The position numbers and the translations under genes are program-made. DNA of 64,000 nt from Hydractinia symbiolongicarpus (Eukaryota; Cnidaria; Hydrozoa; Anthoathecata; Hydractiniidae), in the NCBI RefSeq assembly GCF_029227915.1, contig NC_079883.1, forward strand, positions 9,362,001 to 9,426,000, in the 5' to 3' direction. Under the pieces are notes generated by a model. The model saw only the letters and a program-made list of their open reading frames with translations, had not been told where the DNA came from and did not search any database. Shown piece after piece: positions 1 through 7,389 of the stretch (positions within the stretch are counted from its first letter, which is position 1; the number at the start of each line of letters is the position of its first letter).

Positions 1-1
1 A

Positions 2-358
<357 letters not shown>

Positions 359-382
359 GCGTTGTCATTGCTCAACAAAAAC

Positions 383-398
383 GGCTATTTTTATAGCC
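383..398 (+). terminator. Histone 3' stem-loop of H4
   Basis: GGCTATTTTTATAGCC forms a 6-bp stem with a UUUU loop, the size and layout bound by SLBP in metazoan histone mRNAs. The fifth stem base is A, where the usual consensus has a pyrimidine. An A-rich element ending in ACATT follows. Other H4 copies: 6259-6274, 12139-12154, 18015-18030, 23891-23906 (+); 31580-31595, 37456-37471, 43332-43347, 49208-49223, 55084-55099, 60960-60975 (-). Confidence 0.95.
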
Positions 399-781
399 AC
401 AAATCTTTTAAAACATTACTTTGTGCACGCTTCCAAATTACACAATGTGTAAAGTCTTGTCACAGTTACATTTATTGCTATACGATACTATGTCATATAT
501 GACACAAAAAAAATTTAGAAATACTTTGTAGGGTTAATTTGCCTGGGAGTGTTTCCGTGAAAAGCTGGGTTAAGTTAAATGTAAGCAATAACATGGATCA
601 ATGTACTTGTCTTTTCTGCAAGTACAGCTAATAATACGTATGAAAAGTGAAGCTAATCCACACACACACATGGGGAAGTATTTTAAATGTAGGCTAGTGT
701 TCTTAAGCACATTATTTAGAAGTTTTATTAACTTCGGTTAACTTGTAGTGACGCCAAGTAAATGTTTTTTTAAAGATGTGT
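399..781. other. H4-H2B convergent spacer, no gene recognised
   Basis: An AT-rich 383-bp spacer between two converging histone 3' ends. It holds a 14-bp palindrome TGTCATATATGACA (491-504), a hairpin with arms GTACTTG/CAAGTAC (603-625), a short CA run near 659-670, and AATAAA on the minus strand (724-729), 52 nt past the H2B stem-loop. I found no convincing RNA gene. It recurs in every complete unit. Confidence 0.7.
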
Positions 782-797
782 GGTCTTAAAAAAGACC
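782..797 (-). terminator. Histone 3' stem-loop of H2B
   Basis: On the minus strand GGTCTTTTTTAAGACC forms a 6-bp stem and UUUU loop, 23 nt after the H2B stop. Its stem differs from the one shared by the other four histones and fits the pyrimidine/purine consensus better. Other copies: 6658-6673, 12538-12553, 18414-18429, 24290-24305 (-); 31181-31196, 37057-37072, 42933-42948, 48809-48824, 54685-54700, 60561-60576 (+). Confidence 0.94.
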
Positions 798-820
798 GTT
801 TGTGTTTGGTAGACGTTGGT

Positions 821-1225
821 TTACTTGCTGCTTGTGTATTTTGTGACGGCTTTTGTTCCTTCACTGACTGCGTGTTTTGCAAGTTCTCCAGGCAAGAGAA
901 GACGTACTGCGGTTTGAATTTCACGAGAAGAGATGGTCGACTTTTTGTTTTGAAGAGCCAAACGCGAAGCTTCGGAAGCAATGCGCTCAAAGATGTCGTT
1001 GACAAATGAGTTCATGATGCTCATAGCTTTGCTTGAAACTCCGACATCTGGGTGAACTTGTTTCAAAACATTGTAGATGTAAATAGCATAACTTTCCTTT
1101 CTCTTTCTCTTGCGTTTCTTTTCACCAGTTCCACCAATCTTTCCTCCTTTTTTGCCGGCTCTTTTTTCACCTTTCTTGGCTACTTTAGGTGCCTGTTTTC
1201 CTCCTTTAGCTGCTGCGTCAGACAT
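821..1225 (-). CDS. H2B: Histone H2B
   Basis: Core histone that dimerises with H2A. 134 residues, about ten longer than vertebrate H2B because of a longer Lys/Gly/Ala N-terminal tail (1-35). [10 protein letters not shown] basic patch (37-44) precedes the histone fold (about 46-112: [16 protein letters not shown], then the [15 protein letters not shown] helix). The C-terminal helix ends AVTKYTSSK, whose lysine at 129 matches the conserved monoubiquitination site. The start ATG is the only one that gives a full tail. Divergent from H2A across 284 bp holding two CCAAT boxes and a TATA box on its own strand. No S/T-P-K-K repeats in the tail, so it is not a sperm-type H2B. Confidence 0.98.
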   Translation of the reverse strand: MSDAAAKGGKQAPKVAKKGEKRAGKKGGKIGGTGEKKRKRKRKESYAIYIYNVLKQVHPDVGVSSKAMSIMNSFVNDIFERIASEASRLALQNKKSTISSREIQTAVRLLLPGELAKHAVSEGTKAVTKYTSSK

Positions 1226-1509
1226 GGTTAAAAATTTTTGCTACTTAACTTGTAAATAAGCATTAAACTGCAAGTCAAAACTTTTTGTTTATAAGTAAAA
1301 AAATCGGATCGAATTCGATCCGAAAACGCCGATACGCAATTTAATTGGTTAAAAAAAAAATCTTTTGTTTAATACTTAATTATGATTGGTTAAAAAAACA
1401 TGATTTCGATCCTATTTTTATGATGAAAAAACGAGTAAAGTTTATTTCGTTAACACTTACGTTAAATATTCGTACGTTTTTGTATTAACTTACAAATCAA
1501 ATCGCAGTT
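1226..1509. promoter_or_regulatory. Divergent H2B/H2A promoter region
   Basis: Reading toward H2B (minus strand): a TATA box (TATAAAC, 1287-1293) 62 bp before the ATG, and two CCAAT boxes (1344-1348 and 1385-1389). A perfect 20-bp palindrome lies between the TATA box and the CCAAT boxes (1304-1323). For H2A I see only a weak AT element (TAAATATT, 1463-1470). The two genes probably share the CCAAT boxes. Equivalent regions lie between H2B and H2A in every unit. Confidence 0.75.
1304..1323. repeat. Perfect 20-bp palindrome in the H2B/H2A promoter
   Basis: TCGGATCGAATTCGATCCGA is its own reverse complement. It sits 11 bp upstream of the H2B TATA box. Copies at 7184-7203, 13060-13079, 18936-18955, 24812-24831, 30655-30674, 36531-36550, 42407-42426, 48283-48302, 54159-54178 and 60035-60054. 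Function unknown; a dimeric factor site is possible. Confidence 0.9.
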
Positions 1510-1890
1510 ATGTCTGGACGTGGAAAAGGTGGAAAAGCTAAGGCTAAAGCCAAGACAAGATCCTCAAGAGCTGGACTTCAATTTCCAGTCGGTAGAGTGC
1601 ATAGATTCCTTCGTAGAGGGCACTATGCTAACCGAATTGGATCTGGAGCACCAGTTTACTTAGCAGCCGTCTTGGAATATTTATCTGCTGAGATATTGGA
1701 GTTGGCTGGTAACGCAGCAAGAGACAACAAAAAAGCTAGGATTATTCCAAGACATTTACAATTGGCTGTTCGTAATGATGAAGAATTAAACAAACTTTTG
1801 AGCGGTGTAACCATTGCAGCTGGTGGTGTTTTGCCAAACATTCAAGCTGTCTTACTCCCAAAGAAGAACGACAAAGGACAGAAGAAGTAA
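1510..1890 (+). CDS. H2A: Histone H2A (canonical)
   Basis: Core histone partner of H2B. 126 codons. The tail starts SGRGKGGK followed by an AKAKAK stretch. The fold shows [15 protein letters not shown], the acidic-patch glutamates in [11 protein letters not shown], and the NDEE acidic cluster. The [11 protein letters not shown]-terminus keeps the lysine pair that includes the usual ubiquitination site. There is no SQ(E/D) motif, so this is not H2A.X, and the sequence is not H2A.Z-like. Intronless. The stem-loop lies 22 nt past the stop (1913-1928). Only 4 of 12 arginine codons are CGN; most are AGA, unlike H4. Confidence 0.98.
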   Translation: MSGRGKGGKAKAKAKTRSSRAGLQFPVGRVHRFLRRGHYANRIGSGAPVYLAAVLEYLSAEILELAGNAARDNKKARIIPRHLQLAVRNDEELNKLLSGVTIAAGGVLPNIQAVLLPKKNDKGQKK

Positions 1891-1912
1891 ACCGCTACAC
1901 TCAGAAAACAAC

Positions 1913-1928
1913 GGCTATTTTTATAGCC
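1913..1928 (+). terminator. Histone 3' stem-loop of H2A
   Basis: GGCTATTTTTATAGCC, identical to the H4, H1 and H3 stem-loops. Other copies: 7793-7808, 13669-13684, 19545-19560, 25421-25436 (+); 35926-35941, 41802-41817, 47678-47693, 53554-53569, 59430-59445 (-). The copy at 30051-30067 has one extra loop base. Confidence 0.95.
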
Positions 1929-2087
1929 ACACATCTTTAAAAAAACATTGTTTTTTTCACAAAACTATAACCTTAAAGTCTAATAGATAATCCATGCATA
2001 CGCCTTGTCCTAAGTAACTCAAAGAAATTAAATAAAAAAATTTGATCACAACGTCAAAATAAATTGCACGTATTTGCCCCTACTAAT
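1929..2087 (+). other. H2A-5S spacer
   Basis: A 159-bp AT-rich spacer. It begins with the A-rich element shared by all five histone 3' ends (about 1929-1950) and holds AATAAA at 2031-2036, a possible back-up polyadenylation signal for H2A. No other gene seen. Confidence 0.6.
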
Positions 2088-2207
2088 GTCTACGGCCATA
2101 CCACGATGAACACACCCGTTCTCGTCTGATCACGGAAGTTAAGCATCGTCGGGCCGGGATAGTACTTGGATGGGGGACCGCCTGGGAACTCCCGGTGTCG
2201 TAGGCTT
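2088..2207 (+). rRNA. 5S: 5S ribosomal RNA
   Basis: A 120-nt 5S rRNA, component of the large ribosomal subunit, transcribed by RNA polymerase III. It starts GTCTACGGCCATACC and ends GTCGTAGGCTT, and these ends pair as helix I. The internal promoter boxes are visible: AAGTTAAGCATCGTCGGG (box A region) and GGATGGGGGACCGCCTGGG (intermediate element/box C). It ends in a TTTT run (2206-2209) that can serve as the Pol III terminator. It reads in the same direction as H2A and toward U1. An intact sequence in a functional context argues against a pseudogene. Confidence 0.98.
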
Positions 2208-2209
2208 TT

Positions 2210-2535
2210 CATTTTCATTTGTTGCCTTTTCATTTCAATGGTGCTGTGATATATTTCTTGTTATAACAATTAAGGAACGTGGCGGTTGTTGAAAGTGTTT
2301 CCTATGACATTTTCCTACGACATTTTCAGGTGATAGTACGAGAAAAAAGAGCTTTCAAATGCATACAAACTCGATCTATTGCCGATCATCCAATAACCCT
2401 GACGGAATGGCAAATAAAATAAAATTCCGCCGCCTTCCGAGGACTTATATCGCAATCACGTTTCGTAACAGCCAAGCGAGGTTTTACCTTAGCGTTTAAG
2501 TCACCACCGACATTTGGCCGCGCAACTTTTCTAAG
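2210..2535. other. 5S-U1 spacer, no gene recognised
   Basis: A 326-bp spacer between the 3' ends of 5S and U1. It holds a direct 13-bp duplication (TTTCCTAYGACAT, 2298-2310 and 2311-2323) and otherwise unique sequence, without a recognisable RNA or protein gene. Confidence 0.6.
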
Positions 2536-2550
2536 CTCATTCATTTTGAC
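2536..2550 (-). promoter_or_regulatory. Candidate U1 3' box
   Basis: The minus-strand GTCAAAATGAATGAG begins 7 nt past the U1 3' end and resembles the metazoan snRNA 3' box used by Integrator (GTTTN0-3AAARNNAGA). A related AAAAGAATAATAG follows U2. Right-array example: 35304-35318. Confidence 0.45.
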
Positions 2551-2556
2551 TTAAGG

Positions 2557-2721
2557 AGGGGGCGAGCGCGGACGCAGGCCCCCACTACCAGAAATTGTAC
2601 GGTCGAGTTACTGACGTTTGCAGTAATCGCAGAGGTCAGCCCAAGCGTAGTGCAATGCAAGAGCCTCACTCTGGAAGAAAACCCTCATTGATCAGTCTTT
2701 ACTTCCCCGTCAGGTAAGTAT
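2557..2721 (-). ncRNA. U1: U1 spliceosomal snRNA
   Basis: A 165-nt U1 RNA, which recognises 5' splice sites. The 5' end is ATACTTACCTG, the exact complement of the consensus donor site. Next come the stem-loop I segment with GATCAATGAGG and the conserved TTGCATTGCACTACG loop segment. The Sm site is AATTTCTGG, and a GC-rich 3' hairpin (GGGGGCCTGCGTCCGCGCTCGCCCCC) closes the RNA. All landmarks match animal U1. Start placed at the donor-complement A. A candidate proximal element lies at 2770-2778, upstream on the minus strand. U1 follows U2 in tandem, so each gene needs its own promoter in the 190-bp interval. Confidence 0.97.
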
Positions 2722-2769
2722 GAGTTGGAACTGCACCGTAGCATGAGGGTACCCTTCAAAGTTTGTTAA

Positions 2770-2778
2770 TGCTTGTGG
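2770..2778 (-). promoter_or_regulatory. Candidate U1 proximal sequence element (PSE)
   Basis: CCACAAGCA at -57 to -49 from the U1 start. The same nine bases occur at -54 to -46 of U2, the distance expected of a metazoan snRNA PSE. Right-array U1 promoters hold it at the mirrored positions. The assignment rests on position and sharing only. Confidence 0.55.
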
Positions 2779-2911
2779 CTTGAGTGTGTTATAAACTGCC
2801 GTGTCGCGGGGCATAGGCTGTATTCTCCCCCAGTGTACGCGTTTTGTTCCCGCCGTAGACTATGCAGAGTGCCGTCGGAAAGAGGACTGCTATTATTCTT
2901 TTATTGCTTAT

Positions 2912-3098
2912 GTGGGCCGCCATCGGTAATAGTGCAACACCAAGGCAACCCGTGGTCACGGCGTGAATGAATCCACCTCCATGACCCAAGGCCAAAAATC
3001 AGATTAATATACTGACCATTCAGAGAATGGCCTACCAGATATTAAACTGATAAGAACAGATACTACACTTGATCTTAGCCATTAGGCCGAGAAGCGAT
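2912..3098 (-). ncRNA. U2: U2 spliceosomal snRNA
   Basis: About 187 nt. U2 pairs with the intron branch point. The 5' end ATCGCTTCTCGGCC, the branch-point recognition GTAGTA at RNA bases 33-38 (within GTGTAGTATCTG), and TTATCAGTTTAATATCTG are nearly invariant in animals. The Sm site is GATTTTTGG. Stem III (GGTCATGG/CCGTGACC) and a terminal stem-loop IV (GCCTTGGT/ACCGATGGC with one bulge) follow. The 3' end is approximate (within a few nt). Transcribed toward U1. Confidence 0.96.
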
Positions 3099-3143
3099 AA
3101 AGAACAAGCGTTGCCATGATAGGCATCGTCCACACACCGTAAC

Positions 3144-3152
3144 TGCTTGTGG
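3144..3152 (-). promoter_or_regulatory. Candidate U2 proximal sequence element (PSE)
   Basis: CCACAAGCA at -54 to -46 from the U2 start, identical to the element upstream of U1, and followed in both by a TTA-containing stretch. Confidence 0.55.
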
Positions 3153-3420
3153 AGCATGTCACGTTACTGTAAAGCTTACAACTGTCACCGCGTACGGATG
3201 GACGGCGACATAGTAAAAATCACGGCTGTTGATTTAGCCGTAGGATGGAGAGCGACTGTAGCGAGTGGATGGTAACTTACATGAATGCTAACAAAGGCGA
3301 CGATACTAAGTGCGTGATATTACTTTCCAATATGACTGCGTACATTCCGTTTATCAACGCATTACGCCAGAACGTGCGCGCGCGTTACACAGTAGACCAT
3401 GCAGCCGAAATGCGACAGTG
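3153..3420. other. U2 upstream region and tRNA trailer
   Basis: 268 bp that must hold any distal U2 promoter elements and the tRNA 3' flank. No T4 run occurs on the tRNA strand until a TTTTT (3215-3219), just after a 6-bp hairpin ACGGCT/AGCCGT (3222-3241). No gene recognised. Confidence 0.6.
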
Positions 3421-3493
3421 CGACCCTGCCAGGAGTCGAACCTGGAATCCCCTGATTCGTAGTCAGATGCCTTATCCATTGGGCCACAGGGCC
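3421..3493 (-). tRNA. tRNA-Arg: tRNA-Arg(ACG)
   Basis: 73 nt, CCA not encoded, no intron. The acceptor stem GGCCCTG pairs with CAGGGTC, with G73 as discriminator. The anticodon arm TCTGA-CTACGAA-TCAGG puts ACG at 34-36. After A34 becomes inosine it reads CGU, CGC and CGA arginine codons. Box A TGGCCCAATGG and box B GGTTCGACTCC match the internal Pol III promoter. All stems pair, so it should be functional. It lies upstream of U2 on the same strand and divergent from H1. Confidence 0.97.
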
Positions 3494-3901
3494 ATGCTTA
3501 TGACTTCGCCCCATCGTTATTTTGGCTTGCGCATTCGTTTTACTTACGACAGAATTCTTCGTGTTTGTAGCCATGAAAGAAAGGGACTTCTGTGAGTGAA
3601 TTTTTTTACTGTGGTCTAATAAAAAAGTCGAAACGCAGTGCCCAATATATGAATTGCTCCTAATAGCCGGAAACAGGCCGTGTCGATGATGTAGGCCGAC
3701 ATACGCAACGCAAACCAAAGAACGCTTTATGAAAATCCTAACACGGGCGCGGAAGAAGCCCAAATTAACAGAGTAGATGTAATGCTGAAGACCTCAAACT
3801 CCAGCAGCTTCTCTTTCAGACTATTGCGTCGTGCTACAAATAAAAATTAACATGCTTTCGCATAGTCGCGGCACCCAAAACGGACATTATACGATGTACA
3901 G
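3494..3901. other. tRNA-H1 spacer, no gene recognised
   Basis: 408 bp of mixed composition between the tRNA 5' end and the H1 promoter. I found no RNA gene or credible reading frame. Short GATGATG and CTGA motifs do not form a C/D snoRNA at proper spacing. Confidence 0.55.
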
Positions 3902-4072
3902 AAACACACATTTCTGTTTTCGCGCCAAATCAATTCCCGGGAGTGGTACTTTTACGTCCGCATACTTCGCACCGTCTTAAATTATATCTCATTTACACGG
4001 TAATGTTTAGTATACTTCTACTGTGATAACAAGCATCGTTTATCGTTGGATTGTTGTAAGAAAACATTAAAA
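3902..4072 (+). promoter_or_regulatory. H1 promoter with H1 box and E2F site
   Basis: AAACACA (3902-3908) is the element known upstream of vertebrate H1 genes. TTTCGCGCCAAA (3918-3929) is a full E2F consensus readable on both strands. TTATAT (3982-3987) is a TATA candidate. If transcription starts near 4010, the H1 box lies about 105 bp upstream, as in vertebrates. Conserved in all complete units. Confidence 0.7.
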
Positions 4073-4624
4073 ATGAGTGAAGCAGCTTCTCCAAAGAAAA
4101 TCGCACCCAAGAAGAAACCTGCTGCAAAGAAGACAGCTGATCACCCTAAATATGTGGACATGATCAAGGCTGCTATCGCTACCCTAAAGGAACGCGGTGG
4201 TTCATCTCGCCAAGCTATTACAAAATATATTCATGCAAATTACAAAGTTGCTGAAAACTCAGATCATCATCTGAAAATGGCTCTTAAACGAGGAGTAACA
4301 TCAGGCGATTTGATTCAAACTAAAGGCACTGGTGCTTCTGGATCATTCAAGCTAGGTCAGGTAAAAAAAGAAAAACCTAAGAAAAAGGCCGCAGCAAAAA
4401 AGCCAACGGCAAAGAAGCCTACTGCAAAGAAAAGTACACCAAAAAAGAAGCCAGCAAAGAAGAGCACGCCAAAGAAAGCAGCAAAGAAGCCTGCCACAAA
4501 GAAAGCCTCGGCTAAGAAACCAGCAGCTAAGAAACCCACAAAGAAGCCTGTTGCTAAAAAACCTGCAGCAAAGAAGGTCAAAAAGACTCCCAAAAAGGCA
4601 GCAAAGAAGACCGCAAAAAAATAA
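4073..4624 (+). CDS. H1: Linker histone H1
   Basis: Linker histone that binds the nucleosome dyad and linker DNA. 183 residues: short tail (1-22), winged-helix globular H15 domain (about 23-97; [26 protein letters not shown], ending [11 protein letters not shown]), and a Lys/Ala/Pro tail (98-183) built from AKKPxAKK-type repeats. Cyclin-dependent-kinase-type S/T-P-K-K motifs occur at 6-9, 122-125, 132-135 and 172-175. The start is the ATG at 4073; the frame is open to 4046, but only through a TTG codon. A stem-loop follows (4657-4672), so this H1 is replication-dependent and part of the repeat. Its three arginine codons are all CGC or CGA. Confidence 0.97.
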   Translation: MSEAASPKKIAPKKKPAAKKTADHPKYVDMIKAAIATLKERGGSSRQAITKYIHANYKVAENSDHHLKMALKRGVTSGDLIQTKGTGASGSFKLGQVKKEKPKKKAAAKKPTAKKPTAKKSTPKKKPAKKSTPKKAAKKPATKKASAKKPAAKKPTKKPVAKKPAAKKVKKTPKKAAKKTAKK

Positions 4625-4656
4625 TTTGTGTGTATCTGGCTATTACATTAACAAAC

Positions 4657-4672
4657 GGCTATTTTTATAGCC
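4657..4672 (+). terminator. Histone 3' stem-loop of H1
   Basis: GGCTATTTTTATAGCC, 32 nt after the stop, followed by the shared A-rich element. Other copies: 10537-10552, 16413-16428, 22289-22304 (+); 33182-33197, 39058-39073, 44934-44949, 50810-50825, 56686-56701, 62562-62577 (-). Confidence 0.95.
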
Positions 4673-4948
4673 ACACATTTACAAAAAAACATTATCTTGG
4701 TACAAAGTTAAACTTGTTTAAGTCACTTAAACAGTTAAAAAAGAGTAATTTTAAGATTAGATTCCCTAAGTTTAAGTATTTTCGTTTTTAAATTTCTTAT
4801 TTTCTTGCTTTTACTTTTCTTGCCCTTCATATTTTTAACATTGTCAAACTTTATGTAGCATAAAATTTTTATGTAGCATAAAATTTAAACAGAAAGCAGA
4901 ACAAAGTTTGATATAAAAAGCTAGCCGTAATATTTTTTATGGATGTGT
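4673..4948. other. H1-H3 convergent spacer
   Basis: A very AT-rich spacer between converging histone 3' ends. Apart from the two A-rich 3' elements and an 18-bp tandem duplication I see nothing in it. Confidence 0.65.
4850..4885 (+). repeat. Exact 18-bp tandem duplication
   Basis: TTTATGTAGCATAAAATT occurs twice with no spacer (4850-4867, 4868-4885). It is present in all complete units, so the duplication predates amplification of the array. Confidence 0.9.
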
Positions 4949-4964
4949 GGCTATAAAAATAGCC
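4949..4964 (-). terminator. Histone 3' stem-loop of H3
   Basis: Minus-strand GGCTATTTTTATAGCC, 21 nt past the H3 stop. Other copies: 10829-10844, 16705-16720, 22581-22596 (-); 32890-32905, 38766-38781, 44642-44657, 50518-50533, 56394-56409, 62270-62285 (+). Confidence 0.95.
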
Positions 4965-4985
4965 GTTTTTTGTTTGGTAAGATGC

Positions 4986-6234
<1,249 letters not shown>

Positions 6235-6696
6235 GCGTTGTCATTGCTCAACAAAAACGGCTATTTTTATAGCCACAAATCTTTTAAAACATTACTTTGT
6301 GCACGCTTCCAAATTACACAATGTGTAAAGTCTTGTCACAGTTACATTTATTGCTATACGATACTATGTCATATATGACACAAAAAAAATTTAGAAATAC
6401 TTTGTAGGGTTAATTTGCCTGGGAGTGTTTCCGTGAAAAGCTGGGTTAAGTTAAATGTAAGCAATAACATGGATCAATGTACTTGTCTTTTCTGCAAGTA
6501 CAGCTAATAATACGTATGAAAAGTGAAGCTAATCCACACACACACATGGGGAAGTATTTTAAATGTAGGCTAGTGTTCTTAAGCACATTATTTAGAAGTT
6601 TTATTAACTTCGGTTAACTTGTAGTGACGCCAAGTAAATGTTTTTTTAAAGATGTGTGGTCTTAAAAAAGACCGTTTGTGTTTGGTAGACGTTGGT

Positions 6697-7105
6697 TTAC
6701 TTGCTGCTTGTGTATTTTGTGACGGCTTTTGTTCCTTCACTGACTGCGTGTTTTGCAAGTTCTCCAGGCAAGAGAAGACGTACTGCGGTTTGAATTTCAC
6801 GAGAAGAGATGGTCGACTTTTTGTTTTGAAGAGCCAAACGCGAAGCTTCGGAAGCAATGCGCTCAAAGATGTCGTTGACAAATGAGTTCATGATGCTCAT
6901 AGCTTTGCTTGAAACTCCGACATCTGGGTGAACTTGTTTCAAAACATTGTAGATGTAAATAGCATAACTTTCCTTTCTCTTTCTCTTGCGTTTCTTTTCA
7001 CCAGTTAGTTCCACCAATCTTTCCTCCTTTTTTGCCGGCTCTTTTTTCACCTTTCTTGGCTACTTTAGGTGCCTGTTTTCCTCCTTTAGCTGCTGCGTCA
7101 GACAT
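6697..7105 (-). pseudogene. H2B: Histone H2B broken by a 4-bp duplication
   Basis: Same gene as 821-1225 but 409 bp instead of 405. AGTT is duplicated at about 7003-7010, on the coding strand just after codon 33. The frame then reads N-W-stop, leaving a 35-residue tail fragment without the histone fold. The fold is still open in another frame (6697-7050), but that frame begins at GTG, so no normal start restores it. Stem-loop (6658-6673) and promoter are intact. Either a dead copy among many good ones or an assembly error; the change is not a simple run-length error. Confidence 0.85.
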
Positions 7106-7389
7106 GGTTAAAAATTTTTGCTACTTAACTTGTAAATAAGCATTAAACTGCAAGTCAAAACTTTTTGTTTATAAGTAAAAAAATCGGATCGAATTCGATC
7201 CGAAAACGCCGATACGCAATTTAATTGGTTAAAAAAAAAATCTTTTGTTTAATACTTAATTATGATTGGTTAAAAAAACATGATTTCGATCCTATTTTTA
7301 TGATGAAAAAACGAGTAAAGTTTATTTCGTTAACACTTACGTTAAATATTCGTACGTTTTTGTATTAACTTACAAATCAAATCGCAGTT

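Noticed and set aside
536-546. U7-like Sm site AATTTGCCTGG in the H4/H2B spacer
   Set aside because: The following hairpin is weak, and no upstream sequence complements the histone downstream elements, so I cannot call a U7 gene.
712-1009. Frames of 97 and 77 codons antisense or shifted to H2B
   Set aside because: Shadow frames of H2B and its 3' end with histone-derived composition.
1510-1890. H2A.X identity for the array H2A
   Set aside because: No SQ(E/D) motif at the C-terminus; it ends NDKGQKK.
2773-2995. Frames of 65 and 68 codons over U2 and its downstream region
   Set aside because: They are translations of U2 snRNA and of the U1 promoter.
3245-3763. Open frames of 116 and 133 codons on both strands through the tRNA
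   Set aside because: They overlap the tRNA gene, have no recognisable domain and non-protein-like composition, and exist only because the region lacks stops.
3494-3901. Possible C/D snoRNA in the tRNA-H1 spacer
   Set aside because: C-like GATGATG and a CTGA exist, but spacing is too large and no terminal stem is visible.
4046-4072. Nine-residue N-terminal extension of H1
   Set aside because: The extension begins at TTG, not ATG; the ATG at 4073 gives a normal SEAASPKK start.
6697-7050. Alternative 117-residue H2B in the broken copy
   Set aside because: It would start at GTG in a shifted frame. It is the remnant of the frameshift, not a new protein.
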